A stretch of DNA of 64,000 nt from Bradyrhizobium sediminis (GCF_018736085.1 NZ_CP076134.1:4908501-4972500); one strand, 5' to 3'. Shown: positions 18,783 to 28,474, counted from the first letter of the stretch. The notes: generated from the sequence alone by a model not told the origin. Made by a program: numbers and translations.

Positions 18783-19945
18783 CCAACGGCCTCAAGGAAT
18801 GACCGTCGCCCAGGTTCTGGATGTGATTGAGGCAACGCGCTCGGGGTCGTCGGCGAAGAAGCGCCAAGCAGCGCAGGATTTGTCGACAATGTCGTCGTAG
18901 CTTTCGAACACGGTGATGGCGAGTTTGTTGCCGCGCAGATATTCCCAGACATTCTCGACCGGGTTCAGCTCTGGAGCGTAGGGCGGCAGGCGGACGAGCG
19001 TGATGTTGCTTGGAACGGAGAGACGCGCCGCGACGTGATAGCCTGCGCCATCAATGACGAGCGCAGCATGTGCTCCCGGCGCAACACGGCGGCCGATTTC
19101 GGCCAGATGCATGGACATGGCATCGGTATCGGCGGCGGGCAGGACGAGCGCCGCCGTAGCTCGGCGTTGCGGACAGACGGCGCCAAAAATGTAAGCCCAC
19201 TCGTAGCGTTGGTCGCGTGGCGCACGAGGCCGTGTTCCTCGCTTGGCCCAGACGCGGGTCAGCGTCCCTTGCTGGCCGATGCGGGCTTCGTCCTGGAACC
19301 AGATTTCGATGGGTTTGTCTTTCGCGCGGTCGGGGAGTTGCGCCGCGACCGTTGCGGCAAAGTTTTTTTAAAGGCCTCCTGGGCTTCTTCGTCGGCCTGC
19401 GGATGGCGCGGACGCACCGAGAGCCGGCGGTAGCCGAGCTTCGCCAGCACCTTGCCGACCGAGCGTTCATGCAATGCGACGCCAAAGCGCCGTTGCAACT
19501 CGTCGCGCAAATCCACGCGCCGCCAGCGCACTACCCCATGGCGAGCCGGATCGGGCCCGGCCTCAACCAGCTTGGCCAGTTCGGCTTGCTGCTCCGCTGT
19601 GAGTTTTGGCGTGGGACCTGGCGTCTTCAAATCGTGCAGGCCGTCCAAGCCCTCAGCGTTGTAGCGATGCACCCAATCCCGCAGGGTCTGGCGATCCATG
19701 CCGCAGCTCTCCGCCGCCGACTTGCGATCCATCCCATCGAGCACCATCGCAAGAGCCAACATCCGCCGTGCTGCTGAACCATCCTTCTCCCGGCCCGCCG
19801 CCGCACGAAGGTCCTTTGCCGTCAAATCAAGCCGTAGGATCCTAACCGCTCCACCCATCGATGCTGCTCCTCTCAAAAGCAAACATCGAGTCAGAGTTTC
19901 TCTGATTTGGGAATCCCAAAATGAGTCAAAAGCCGCGGCCGTTGG
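18783..19945 (-). mobile_element. IS630-family insertion sequence
   Basis: About 1163 bp. Ends are inverted repeats CCAACGGCC (left) and GGCCGTTGG (right), each flanked by TA (18781-18782 and 19946-19947), the target duplication of the IS630/Tc1-mariner superfamily. It carries one transposase read through a frameshift. It sits directly behind the TfdA-like gene, so it does not break it. Confidence 0.88.
18792..19858 (-). CDS. IS630-family transposase, two frames joined by probable -1 frameshift
   Basis: The N-terminal frame starts at 19858 (MGGAVRILRLDL) and holds helix-turn-helix segments (RKSAAESCGMDRQTLRDWVHRY) and the winged-helix linker. The C-terminal frame (ending 18792) holds the DDE part: QDEARIGQQG, VIDGAGYH and PPYAPELNPVENVWEYLR. 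The frames meet at TTTAAAAAAAC (run of seven A on the minus strand, 19363-19369). A -1 slip there joins ...AFKK to NFAATV..., restoring the family sequence. The rest is undamaged, so this looks like programmed slippage and not decay. Confidence 0.85.
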
Positions 19946-19976
19946 TATAAGGTCTACTGCACCCTCAACGCCCATG

Positions 19977-20064
19977 ACATCATACGCGGGCTCGACCCGC
20001 GTATCCATCAATGAGAGTCTTTGCGAAGTAGCTGGATTGCCGGGTCAAGCCCGGCAATGACGAC
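19977..20064. repeat. Interspersed palindrome, GCCGGGTCAAGCCCGGC type
   Basis: ACGCGGGCTCGACCCGCGT followed about 45 bp later by ATTGCCGGGTCAAGCCCGGC. Same family as 9529-9626 and 23183-23267. It lies between the IS630 right end and the 3' end of the yqgE-type gene. Confidence 0.7.
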
Positions 20065-20069
20065 GACAC

Positions 20070-20720
20070 TTACGCATGCCCCGCTTCGTTCGACAGCATG
20101 CCCGGATCGATACCGATCTTGCGCAGCGCGCGCAGGTATTTTTCCTCGACATCGCCGCCGAAGATCAGGTCCGGATCGGCGTCGCAATGCAGCCAGCCAT
20201 TGTCCTGGATTTCTGTTTCCAATTGTCCCGGCGCCCAGCCGGCATAGCCGAGCGCGAGGATCGCGTGTTTCGGCCCGGCGCCTTTGGCGATCGCCTTGAG
20301 AATATCCACGGTCGCGGTCAGGCAAATGCCGTCGTCGATCTTCAGCGTCGCATCCTGGATGAAGAAATCGCTCGAATGCAGCACGAAGCCGCGGCCGGTC
20401 TCGACCGGGCCGCCTTTCAGCACCTTCATGCTCTCGGCGTTTTCCGGCAGCTTGATCTGGTCGGCCTTCTGGATGATGTCGAGCTGCACCAGCAATTCGG
20501 GAAAGTCGATGCTGCCGGCCGGGCGATTGACGATGATGCCCATGGCGCCTTCGGAGGAATGCGCGCAGAGATAGATCACCGAACGCTCGAAGCGAGGATC
20601 GCCCATCACCGGCATGGCGATAAGGATCTGGCCATCGAGATAGCCGCGATGGTCCGAATCGTCGCTACGGCCGGCGGCGGTGTGGCTGGTCATCCTCGGT
20701 GTCTTGCCTTCAGGGCCCAT
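20070..20720 (-). CDS. YqgE/AlgH family protein (UPF0301)
   Basis: 216-aa protein of the UPF0301 family: [40 protein letters not shown] at the start, [14 protein letters not shown] in the middle and [14 protein letters not shown] toward the end are diagnostic. The structure class is known; the function is not (AlgH of Pseudomonas affects alginate regulation). ATG 20720 is chosen because related proteins begin near MGPxGK; a TTG at 20726 and an ATG at 20693 are alternatives. It diverges from the DsbD-like gene, with about 130 bp shared. Confidence 0.88.
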   Translation of the reverse strand: MGPEGKTPRMTSHTAAGRSDDSDHRGYLDGQILIAMPVMGDPRFERSVIYLCAHSSEGAMGIIVNRPAGSIDFPELLVQLDIIQKADQIKLPENAESMKVLKGGPVETGRGFVLHSSDFFIQDATLKIDDGICLTATVDILKAIAKGAGPKHAILALGYAGWAPGQLETEIQDNGWLHCDADPDLIFGGDVEEKYLRALRKIGIDPGMLSNEAGHA

Positions 20721-20854
20721 CCGCAAGGACTCTCATGTGGGTACATATCCTGATATTGGGTGCCGGTTCTGTCAATCAAGCTCGGCGCCGGTTTTCGTCG
20801 CAGATCACAAGCAATTCAATGGTTTGCCGCCTTGGCTGCCTGTAAAGACGTCTC

Positions 20855-21694
20855 ATGATCGTGATAGTTCCCCTGCGGGCCGCGCTCGGCCTGGCCGCCA
20901 CAATGTTGATGTCATCGCTGGCGATCGAGGCCTGCGCCCAGGATTCCTCGCCGTGGCAGCGGGATGATCATTCCGCGGTGCGGCTGCTGGCGGGATCGCG
21001 CAGCGGCGCGGTGCTGCTCGGCGGTATCGCCTTCCAGCTCCAGCCGGGCTGGAAGACCTACTGGCGCACCCCGGGGGATTCCGGGGTACCTCCACGCTTC
21101 GATTTCTCGAAATCGGAGAATGTCGAAGCCGTGACCGTTCTGTGGCCGGCCCCGATGAAGTTCGACGACGGCGCCGGCGGCACCTCGCTGGGCTACAAGA
21201 CCCAGATCGTGCTGCCGCTGCGGATCGTCGCCAGGAACGCCGACAAGCCGGTGAAACTGCGCGCCGAGATCAGCTACGCGGTCTGCGAGAAGCTCTGCAT
21301 CCCTGTCGAAGCCAGGGCCGAACTCGCCTTCACCAGCGTGGCGAGCACCGAGGACAGCGCGCTGTCCGCAGCCCTCGATACCGTGCCCAAGCCCGCCAAT
21401 GTCGGCGATCCCAACCCGATGACCATCCGCGACGTCAGGCGCGACGGCAAATCCGGCGTGCTGGTCGACGTCGTGGCACCCGACGCCCGCGACGTCAGCC
21501 TGTTCGTCGAAGGGCCGACGCCGGACTGGGCGCTGCCGGTTCCGAAGCTGCTCGAAGGCGGGCCCCCCGGGGTCAAGCGCTTCGGCTTCGAGCTCGACGG
21601 CCTGCCGCCGGGCGCCAAGCCGGAGGGCGCCGCCCTCAAACTGACCCTGGTCGGCGGCGACCGCGCCTACGAATTCAATGTCAATTTGAATTAG
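20855..21694 (+). CDS. Secreted DsbD N-terminal-domain-like protein
   Basis: 279-aa protein with a signal peptide (about 1-29) and one immunoglobulin-like domain of the type found at the N-terminus of thiol:disulfide interchange protein DsbD. A conserved pair of cysteines lies in CEKLCIP (about 144-148), after YAV. The DsbD membrane and thioredoxin domains are absent, so electrons must come from another protein. It is likely periplasmic and may pass reducing power or bind a redox partner. ATG 20855 fits. It diverges from yqgE. Confidence in the fold is good; the role is inferred. Confidence 0.78.
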   Translation: MIVIVPLRAALGLAATMLMSSLAIEACAQDSSPWQRDDHSAVRLLAGSRSGAVLLGGIAFQLQPGWKTYWRTPGDSGVPPRFDFSKSENVEAVTVLWPAPMKFDDGAGGTSLGYKTQIVLPLRIVARNADKPVKLRAEISYAVCEKLCIPVEARAELAFTSVASTEDSALSAALDTVPKPANVGDPNPMTIRDVRRDGKSGVLVDVVAPDARDVSLFVEGPTPDWALPVPKLLEGGPPGVKRFGFELDGLPPGAKPEGAALKLTLVGGDRAYEFNVNLN

Positions 21695-21804
21695 CCCGGT
21701 GTCGTCCCGGCGAACGCCGGGAGACCGAATCTTAACGAATAGTTGATAGGTCCGCATCACCGCCGCGCCCGACGCGGCTTCAGGGACTTGCCGCCTTGGC
21801 CGTG

Positions 21805-23178
21805 ATGGACACTCAATCCGCATCAGCTTCGCCTGCAGGCGCGATCACGCGGCTGCGGGGCATGCTTGCCGGCTTTCTCGGCGGCTCCAGCGACGCTTCC
21901 GTGACCAGGCGGCTCGCCGGCACGGTATTCATCATCCGCGTCGTCAGCGCCGCCATGGCCTACCTTTCGCAGATCCTGCTGGCGCGCTGGATGGGCGGCT
22001 CGGATTACGGCGTCTATGTCTACGTCTGGACCTGGGTGCTGCTGCTCGGCAGCATGATGGATTTCGGCATCTCCGCGTCGGCGCAAAAGATCATTCCGGA
22101 GTACCGCGCCGGCGGCGACGACGCGCTGCTGCGCGGCTTCCTGTTCGGCAGCCGCTGGCTGACCTTTGCCGTTTCCACAGTGGTCTCGGTGCTGCTGGCA
22201 GGCGTCGTGAAGCTGCTGTCGCCGTGGATCGATGCTCATGCGGTGGTGCCGCTTTACATCGGCTGCCTGACGCTGCCGGCTTTCGTCGTCGCCAATACCC
22301 AGGACGGCATCGCGCGCTCGCATGACTGGATGCGGCTCGGACTGATGCCGCAGTTCATCATCCGGCAGTCGCTGATCATCGGCCTCACCGCGGGTGCGTT
22401 CGCGCTCGGCTTCAACCTCGGCGCCACCGCGGCGATGCTCGCCAGCGCCGCCGCGGTCTGGATCGCCATGATCGGGCAGATGATCGTGCTGAACCGCCGG
22501 CTCGACGGCGAGGTCAAGCCCGGCGCCAAGGCCTACGACTTCCGCGGCTGGCTCTCGATCTCGCTGCCGATCCTGCTGGTGGAAAGCTTCTACCTGCTGT
22601 TGTCCTACACTGACGTCCTGGTGCTGCAGCAATTCCGCTCGTCGGAGGAAGTCGGCGTCTATTTCGCCGTGGTGAAGACGCTGGCGCTGGTGTCCTTCAT
22701 TCACTATGCGATGGCGGCGACCACGGCGCACCGTTTCGCCGAGTATCATGCACTCGGCGACAAGGCGCGGCTGTCGGCCTATGTCGCCTATGCGATCCAA
22801 TGGACGTTCTGGCCGTCGCTGGCCGCCACCATCCTGCTGCTGGCAATGGGCAAGCCGCTGTTGTGGCTGTTCGGACCGCAATTCGTCGTCGGTTACGACA
22901 TCATGTTCGTCGCGGCCATTGGCCTTGTGGTCCGCTCGGCGATCGGCCCGGTCGAGCGGCTGCTCAACATGCTCGGCCATCAGCTGATCTGCGCGCTGGC
23001 CTATGCGCTGGCGTTCGCGATGAATGTGGCGCTCTGCGTCGCGCTGGTGCCGCGGTTCGGCGGTCACGGCGCCGCCGCTGCGACCTCGGCCTCGCTCATC
23101 TTCGAGACCGTGCTCCTGTTCTGGATCGTGCGGAAGCGGCTCGGGCTCCACGTGCTGGCGTTCGGGAAGGGCAGCTGA
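21805..23178 (+). CDS. Oligosaccharide flippase (polysaccharide biosynthesis membrane protein)
   Basis: 457-aa integral membrane protein with about 12-14 helices in the MOP/Wzx fold. After a short polar N-terminus, residues 30-450 alternate hydrophobic helices and short loops (for example ILLARWMGGSDYGVYVYVWTWV). It should flip lipid-linked saccharides across the inner membrane. ATG 21805 (MDTQSAS) is preferred to a TTG nine bases upstream. No glycosyltransferase genes lie beside it. Its 3' end originally faced the 3-hydroxybutyrate dehydrogenase gene, now 5.4 kb away. Confidence 0.85.
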   Translation: MDTQSASASPAGAITRLRGMLAGFLGGSSDASVTRRLAGTVFIIRVVSAAMAYLSQILLARWMGGSDYGVYVYVWTWVLLLGSMMDFGISASAQKIIPEYRAGGDDALLRGFLFGSRWLTFAVSTVVSVLLAGVVKLLSPWIDAHAVVPLYIGCLTLPAFVVANTQDGIARSHDWMRLGLMPQFIIRQSLIIGLTAGAFALGFNLGATAAMLASAAAVWIAMIGQMIVLNRRLDGEVKPGAKAYDFRGWLSISLPILLVESFYLLLSYTDVLVLQQFRSSEEVGVYFAVVKTLALVSFIHYAMAATTAHRFAEYHALGDKARLSAYVAYAIQWTFWPSLAATILLLAMGKPLLWLFGPQFVVGYDIMFVAAIGLVVRSAIGPVERLLNMLGHQLICALAYALAFAMNVALCVALVPRFGGHGAAAATSASLIFETVLLFWIVRKRLGLHVLAFGKGS

Positions 23179-23182
23179 ACTC

Positions 23183-23267
23183 GTCATGCCTGGACTTGAT
23201 CCGGGCATCCATCTCCTTCTCAAGACTCGTCATTTGGCGGATTGCCGGGTCAAGCCCGGCAATGACG
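23183..23267. repeat. Interspersed palindrome, GCCGGGTCAAGCCCGGC type
   Basis: TCATGCCTGGACTTGATCCGGGCAT-like arm followed by ATTGCCGGGTCAAGCCCGGCAATGACG. Third copy of the 9529/19977 family. It directly precedes the duplicated 3-hydroxybutyrate dehydrogenase tail. Confidence 0.7.
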
Positions 23268-23275
23268 AACTTGTT

Positions 23276-23332
23276 CCCTACGCCGCGGTCCAGCCGCCGT
23301 CGATCGACAGGTTGGCGCCGGTGATTTGCGCC
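23276..23332 (-). pseudogene. Duplicated 3' tail of 3-hydroxybutyrate dehydrogenase gene
   Basis: 57 bp matching 28762-28818 at 55 positions. On the minus strand it encodes the last 17 residues (AQITGANLSIDGGWTAA) and the stop of the full gene at 28764. The two differences are silent third-position changes (GCG/GCA and AAC/AAT). Homology stops sharply on both sides. It marks the left edge of the 23.3-28.8 kb block. Confidence 0.88.
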
Positions 23333-23344
23333 CGGAGAAAAGCT

Positions 23345-24361
23345 TCAAGGAGTACTCAGGCACTGCTCAAGCTTGTGGTGTAATGCCTCCTTGTCGATGG
23401 CGCCGTGTGCTCCGATGGCCACGATCTGTGTTCGAGGCCGACGCTTCCCCCACGCGTCCTCTAACGAAATGTCCACGCGCCGGCCGACCACCTGCAACAC
23501 CGCGCGGCGCTCCGGGGCGTCGGCCGAGTAGATCACGCCTTTGGCGCGGTAGACGTTCGCCGCCAGCTTTGACGCCGCCTCGCGCAGCGCCTCTAGCGAG
23601 AGAGGCTGGTCAGTCTCGTAACTCCAAGTGCTGAAGGCTTTCGAGTGGTCATGGTGGTGTTCGCGATTACAATTGGGGTCACCACAGTCGCGGGGCTCCA
23701 ACTCGTGCAGACTCGAACCCACCCGCGTTGGGGCGAATCGGCCAACGGAAAGCAAGACCTCCAACGGCACGTTGCAGTGGCTTGCTTCGATGAGCCGGTA
23801 GCGATGGAAGCGGCTGTCCAGCCACTTCTTGATCTTGCCGATCTGGTCGCCGCCCACCAGGTCTACCTTGTTCAGGATGATCATGTCGGCGCACGCCATC
23901 TGGAAGATCTTCAACTCCATCATCTCCGGCGCGGCAAACACCTGCTCGCCATCCACCACGCACAGGATGCAGTCCAGCCGAATGCGGTCGCGCAAGCCGG
24001 GATTGTTGAAGGTCATGGCAATGCCGGATGGTTCGGCCACGCCGCTGGCTTCCAGCAGGATGTATTCAGGCTGTTCCGGCCGCCTGATCGTCTCCATCAC
24101 CGTCTCGATGAGGTCGTCGCGGATGGTGCAGCAGATGCAGCCGTTGGCAAGGCTGATGACGTTGCTCTCGACACCTACGACAAGTTCGGCGTCTATGTTG
24201 ATTGCGCCGAAATCATTGACCAGCACGGCCACCTTCAGACCGTGATCGCCGTTGAGGATGCGGTTGAGCAGCGTTGTCTTGCCTGCGCCAAGGAAGCCAG
24301 TGAGGATGGTCACCGGGATCGGTGACGGGCTGACCGCGGAGTCGTGATCAATATAGTCCAT
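23345..24361 (-). CDS. CobW-family G3E GTPase (metallochaperone)
   Basis: 338-aa GTPase of the COG0523 group. P-loop GFLGAGKTTLL (about 22-32), the metal-binding CICC motif after NG, LEASGVAEPS, and NKVDL for guanine. A histidine-rich stretch (NREHHHDHSKAF) precedes the CobW C-terminal domain. Members insert zinc or cobalt into target proteins. Here it ends a run with two metal-dependent exported hydrolases, so it may supply them or their maturation. The start at 24361 (MDYIDHDS) lies ten bases after GAGGAG; GTG 24379 and ATG 24370 are alternatives. The gene sits 61 bp after the MBL-fold gene. Confidence 0.83.
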   Translation of the reverse strand: MDYIDHDSAVSPSPIPVTILTGFLGAGKTTLLNRILNGDHGLKVAVLVNDFGAINIDAELVVGVESNVISLANGCICCTIRDDLIETVMETIRRPEQPEYILLEASGVAEPSGIAMTFNNPGLRDRIRLDCILCVVDGEQVFAAPEMMELKIFQMACADMIILNKVDLVGGDQIGKIKKWLDSRFHRYRLIEASHCNVPLEVLLSVGRFAPTRVGSSLHELEPRDCGDPNCNREHHHDHSKAFSTWSYETDQPLSLEALREAASKLAANVYRAKGVIYSADAPERRAVLQVVGRRVDISLEDAWGKRRPRTQIVAIGAHGAIDKEALHHKLEQCLSTP

Positions 24362-24422
24362 CGCCAGCATACTCCTCACTGACGCAACCCCACCGCACCA
24401 CGGGAGCTGGCCGACGTTCTCG

Positions 24423-25832
24423 CTATTTCTTCGGTGCCTGGCCGCCGCCGAGAAAGTCAGCTATGTCGATTTTCATCTCCGCCGGCATCCGGGCCCATTG
24501 CCGCATCTGGTCCTTCGGTGTGAACAGCGCGGGATCAATCTCCAGGTCGCGAATCGACTGCTCCTGATTGGCCAAGAACGGGCTTTTCACCGTCATCTCA
24601 GTCGGCATGTTGCCGCCGAAATTGTTCTTGATCATCCATTCCATGCTCGGGCGGGCGACGTTGGACGTCTCCGGCAACGCGGCCTCGCGGATCCAGATAC
24701 GATCCTTGGTGACATTGACCACGGTGTGATCGATGCCGAACGCGAACATGCCCTTGTAGTGCATCCGGACACCGGCGGTCATCTCGCCGATCAGTTCGCG
24801 GTCGAAGGAGACGTGCGTGGCCATCGCGAGCCGCGGCTGCACCAGGTTCGCGAGGTAGCCGACGGCATAGTGCATCGTGTGGAAATTATCGATCGTCCAG
24901 GCCCCGATATAGGGCGAAACACCCTGCTTCAAGGCCCACAGGCTGACCATGTCCACGGCCATCTCGGTGACGAACACGTCGACGTTCTTGGCATACTTGG
25001 CGGTGAGCTGGTCCGGCTTGCCGTCGCCGGTCCAGACAAAGGAAAGCCCGTTCCAGTCGAGCCGATAGGCGGAGGCACCGTCGGCGGCGTGCGAGCGCCG
25101 CCAGTGGGTCACCTTCACGCCATCCTTGTCGTAGCAGACGCCACCGTCGTCCCTGAAGTCGAACTCGGTGACCTCGATCTCGTAGCCGTCCGCCATCGGC
25201 ATGCCAGCCGCCTGGTGCGAAGTCCAGGCGCCCATCTTCTCCATGTGTTCGCACATCGCCCTGGTGCCAAGCGCCGCGGTGCGGCCCGAGGGGCCAATGA
25301 CACGCAACGGTTTCCAGCGGCCATTGAAGGGAGCGAATTGCCACAGATAAGGTATGTCGGCGTAGTGATCGAGGTGCAGGTGCGTCAGAAAGATATCGTT
25401 GATTTCCGGTACCGGCACCTGGTTGGCGATGATATTGCGCAGGCAGCCGGGACCGAAGTCGAAGAAGAGCCGCTTGCTGGTGCCGAGTTCCACCATGATG
25501 CAGGTGCCGGCCTGCGAGAGCCGTGGCGGCCAGGGCTGGCTGCCCATGAAGATGATGCGCATCTCGTCCGGGCCGAGCGGCTCGCTCTGCGGGAAATAGT
25601 TGTTGCGGTTCTTGACTGACGGCGTCGGCAGATAGTAGGGCGGCATCGAGATGCCAGCGCCGGGAGGCGCCCCGTATGCATTCGTTTCGCCGGTCGCGGG
25701 CTTGTTTTCCTCGGCAGCCTCCGCCGAAGCCACGCCTGCTGCCATGCCGGCGGCGGCAGGGCCAACCACCTTGAGCATTTCACGCCGGCTAAGAGTGAGT
25801 CGCTCCGTCTTTTCTTCGGGTTCCACGACCAT
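24423..25832 (-). CDS. Tat-exported metallo-beta-lactamase-fold hydrolase
   Basis: 469-aa protein. A twin-arginine signal (LTLSRREMLKVVG, residues 12-24, followed by an Ala-rich hydrophobic stretch) sends it folded to the periplasm. The MBL fold starts near residue 90; the metal site THLHLDHYADIP gives H151, H153, D155 and H156, with later ligands in RRSHAAD, FVWTGDG and MATHVSFD. The length and long loops recall proteins labelled GntH-like in databases, but that name comes from memory and is not proof of guanitoxin chemistry. It is 40 bp behind the arylsulfatase and 61 bp before CobW, so one operon is likely. The substrate is unknown. Confidence 0.82.
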   Translation of the reverse strand: MVVEPEEKTERLTLSRREMLKVVGPAAAGMAAGVASAEAAEENKPATGETNAYGAPPGAGISMPPYYLPTPSVKNRNNYFPQSEPLGPDEMRIIFMGSQPWPPRLSQAGTCIMVELGTSKRLFFDFGPGCLRNIIANQVPVPEINDIFLTHLHLDHYADIPYLWQFAPFNGRWKPLRVIGPSGRTAALGTRAMCEHMEKMGAWTSHQAAGMPMADGYEIEVTEFDFRDDGGVCYDKDGVKVTHWRRSHAADGASAYRLDWNGLSFVWTGDGKPDQLTAKYAKNVDVFVTEMAVDMVSLWALKQGVSPYIGAWTIDNFHTMHYAVGYLANLVQPRLAMATHVSFDRELIGEMTAGVRMHYKGMFAFGIDHTVVNVTKDRIWIREAALPETSNVARPSMEWMIKNNFGGNMPTEMTVKSPFLANQEQSIRDLEIDPALFTPKDQMRQWARMPAEMKIDIADFLGGGQAPKK

Positions 25833-25872
25833 CCCTTTCCGTCTTTGATTTATGGGGAAGAGTCGCCAGCGC

Positions 25873-28260
25873 TCACTTATCGCCGAGCTTGACGACGACT
25901 TTCTCGATCTTGCCGGTGAATTTGAATGGCACGTCGTAGTCCTCGCTTACGGGCGTGCCAGTGTCTTCGCCCACATCAAATGTTTCATCCAAGCTGAAGC
26001 GCCCGGGTATGGTTGCGTTGATGCGGCCCGCAGCGACCTGTTTGCCGTCTACGCTAAGCGTCCCGGTGCCGCCCTTGCCGATGCCGCCGCCGTCATATTT
26101 GAAGTCAAAGACGACGTCGTGCTTGCCGGGCGTAAGGGCATCTTTGGCCACAATATTAAAGTGCGCGACGTTCGCCAGATTGTAATGGAAAATCGGCTTT
26201 CCGTCCTTGAACATCAGCGCGTAGCCGGCGGAGAGCCCCCCATGCGTCAGCACAACGCCCTGTTCTCCTCCCTTCGGGAGAAGCACGCTGGCCGCGATAC
26301 GGAACGATTTGTTCTTCACGTCGGGCGCCGCACCCTCGGGAATGCGCGCAAGGCTTCCGTAGTAGGTGAACTCGGTGCGTCCGCGGGTCAGGCTGGGACG
26401 AAGGGCCACGTCCATTCGTGCAACCTTGCTGTCGTCCAGAGGTAACACGTTATACTTGGCGGCCTCCGCATAGAACAGCAACTGGAGTTCCCGGAGTTTG
26501 TCAGGGTACTTATCCGCGAGGTTGACGGCTTCGCTGAAATCTTCGGCGACGTTATAGAGCTCCCACTTGTAGCCGCTGACGACATCGACCGGCGCTGCGT
26601 TGAACGGGTCCTCCCAAGGCGCAAAGTGCGGAGTCGTACCGGCCAACCAGCCATCGTGATAGATGCCGCGGTTGCCGAACATCTCGAAATACTGCGTCCG
26701 GCGAGTGGATGGCACTTTGGGATCGTCGAAGGTGTAGGCCATGCTTACGCCCTCGATGGGCTTCTGCGCCACGCCGTTGACGATAGAGGGCTGTTGCAGA
26801 CCGGATACGTCCAGAATGGTCGGCACGATGTCTATCGTGTGATGCCACTGCGGCCGGATGCCGCCCGCGTCCTTGATGCGGGCAGGCCAGGAAATGACCA
26901 TCCCGTTACGTGTGCCGCCATAGTGCGAGGCGATCTGTTTGGTCCACTGGAAAGGCGCATCCATGGCATGGGCCCAGCCGGTCGGGTAGTGGTTATGGGT
27001 TTTCCACGTGCCAATATCCTCTTTGCGTTTGAGGACCTCTTTGTAATCCTCTTCGATTCCGTTCAGCGTCGCCATTTCGTTGAGCGACCCCTGCGTCATG
27101 CCCTCGGCGCTGGCGCCGTTGTCGCCGACGATATAAATGACCAGCGTGTTGTCGAGCTGGCCCAATTGCGCAATTGCATCCACGACCCTGCCCACGTTGT
27201 AGTCCGTCTGGGAAAGGTAGCCGGCGTACACCTCCATCATGTAGGCAAAGAGCTGTTTCTGTTCAGCGTTGAATGAATCCCAAGCCGGTATACCCTGGCT
27301 GCGCTGGGTCAACTGAGTGTTGGCCGGCACAATGCCCAGCTTCTTCTGCCGCGCGAGGGTTTCGTCGCGCACCTTGTCCCAGCCCTGGTCGAACTGGCCC
27401 TTGTATTTTGCAATCCATTCCTTCCTCGGGTGGTGCGGCGAGTGGGTGGCCCCGGGAGCGTAATAAAGAAAGAACGGCCGGTCGGGGGCTACGGCCTTTT
27501 GGTTGCGCACCCAATTGATGGCCTGGTCCGCAATGTCGTAGTCGAAGTTATAATCCGGGTTGCCAAGGTAAGGCTGAATAGGCTTGGTTCCTTCGAACAC
27601 CGCGGGTCGCCACTGACTGGTTTCCGCGCCTACAAAGCCATAGAAATGCTCGAAGCCAAGAGCAGTCGGCCAGAGATCGAATGGCCCGGCTTGGCTGCTC
27701 TGCCAGTCCGGCACATTGTGGTTCTTGCCAAACCAGGCGGTGTTCCAGCCTTTTTGCTTCAGGATTTCGCCGACGGTCGCGGTGTCCTTCCCCATCAGGC
27801 TGTCGTAGCCGGGAAAGCCCGTGGCCTGCTCCATGATCACTCCGGTATGCGCCGAGTGGTGATTGTGCCCGGTCAGCAGGGCCGCGCGGGTGGGCGAGCA
27901 GAGCGCCGTGGTGTGGAACTGGGTGTAGCGCAGGCCGCTCTTCGCCAGCTGTTCCAGCGTCGGTGTCTCTATGGGGCCGCCGAACGTGCTCGATGCCCCA
28001 AAGCCGACGTCATCCAACAACACTACCATGATGTTGGGTGCGCCTTTGGCGGCCTGCACCGGCACTGGAAAATCGGACTTCGAGTCTTTGGCGCTCAGCC
28101 CAATCTGCCCCTTGAAGGGCGCCGGTGGCGTGGGCAGCACTTCCTGCGCCGATGTAACGCCGCTGAAGAGTGTCGCGACAGCCAGCACCAGTCCGGCTGC
28201 CGTCCAAGAGCGTGCCTGGTAGAGCGTCGCGCGCGTTGGGTTCATGTTGTGGGTGCGCAT
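25873..28260 (-). CDS. Periplasmic arylsulfatase (type I, formylglycine-dependent)
   Basis: 795-aa sulfatase. Signal peptide about 1-38 (ends VTSAQE). The sulfatase domain starts at PNIMVVLLDDVGFG with two metal-binding Asp. The activation motif CSPTR (C121) must be converted to formylglycine by a separate enzyme, not present in this window. GHNHHSAHTG and KNHNVPDW add active-site residues. A C-terminal beta domain (about 560-795) resembles the lectin-like tail of large sulfatases. It probably frees sulfate from organic sulfate esters. The start at 28260 has GAGAGGTGTTGCC before it. First gene of a three-gene run; possible control sites lie at 28379-28488. Confidence 0.92.
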   Translation of the reverse strand: MRTHNMNPTRATLYQARSWTAAGLVLAVATLFSGVTSAQEVLPTPPAPFKGQIGLSAKDSKSDFPVPVQAAKGAPNIMVVLLDDVGFGASSTFGGPIETPTLEQLAKSGLRYTQFHTTALCSPTRAALLTGHNHHSAHTGVIMEQATGFPGYDSLMGKDTATVGEILKQKGWNTAWFGKNHNVPDWQSSQAGPFDLWPTALGFEHFYGFVGAETSQWRPAVFEGTKPIQPYLGNPDYNFDYDIADQAINWVRNQKAVAPDRPFFLYYAPGATHSPHHPRKEWIAKYKGQFDQGWDKVRDETLARQKKLGIVPANTQLTQRSQGIPAWDSFNAEQKQLFAYMMEVYAGYLSQTDYNVGRVVDAIAQLGQLDNTLVIYIVGDNGASAEGMTQGSLNEMATLNGIEEDYKEVLKRKEDIGTWKTHNHYPTGWAHAMDAPFQWTKQIASHYGGTRNGMVISWPARIKDAGGIRPQWHHTIDIVPTILDVSGLQQPSIVNGVAQKPIEGVSMAYTFDDPKVPSTRRTQYFEMFGNRGIYHDGWLAGTTPHFAPWEDPFNAAPVDVVSGYKWELYNVAEDFSEAVNLADKYPDKLRELQLLFYAEAAKYNVLPLDDSKVARMDVALRPSLTRGRTEFTYYGSLARIPEGAAPDVKNKSFRIAASVLLPKGGEQGVVLTHGGLSAGYALMFKDGKPIFHYNLANVAHFNIVAKDALTPGKHDVVFDFKYDGGGIGKGGTGTLSVDGKQVAAGRINATIPGRFSLDETFDVGEDTGTPVSEDYDVPFKFTGKIEKVVVKLGDK

Positions 28261-28378
28261 GGCAACACCTCTCTCCCAGCAACGATTACCCCGCGGGGAC
28301 AACAAAGGGCCTTGGCATGAATCAAGCTGCCGGGAATTCAGAATTCCAGATCAGCCGGGCAGCGGACGAGAGATCCCA

Positions 28379-28434
28379 AGCTTGCCCTCACAATAGCGCA
28401 ATCTATAGCTTGCCTTCACAATAGCGCAGTCTAT
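28379..28434 (-). promoter_or_regulatory. Two 28-bp tandem direct repeats upstream of arylsulfatase
   Basis: AGCTTGCC[C/T]TCACAATAGCGCA[A/G]TCTAT occurs twice head to tail (28379-28406 and 28407-28434) with two mismatches. It lies 119-174 bp upstream of the sulfatase start and just downstream of the FNR-type box. Tandem 28-bp spacing puts both copies on nearly the same helix face, as for an operator. The binding protein is unknown. The rest of the 503-bp gap 28261-28763 has no supported gene. Confidence 0.55.
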
Positions 28435-28474
28435 CAAACAGAACCTTCTGTATCGCCCGTGAAGTTGCACCGCA

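Noticed and set aside
18792..19485. IS630 transposase as a plain pseudogene
   Set aside because: The only defect is at a homopolymer run that a -1 slip repairs; the ends, target duplication and catalytic residues are intact.
28379..28434. Tandem 28-bp repeats as a CRISPR remnant
   Set aside because: The two units are directly adjacent with no spacer, and no cas gene is near; an operator is more likely.
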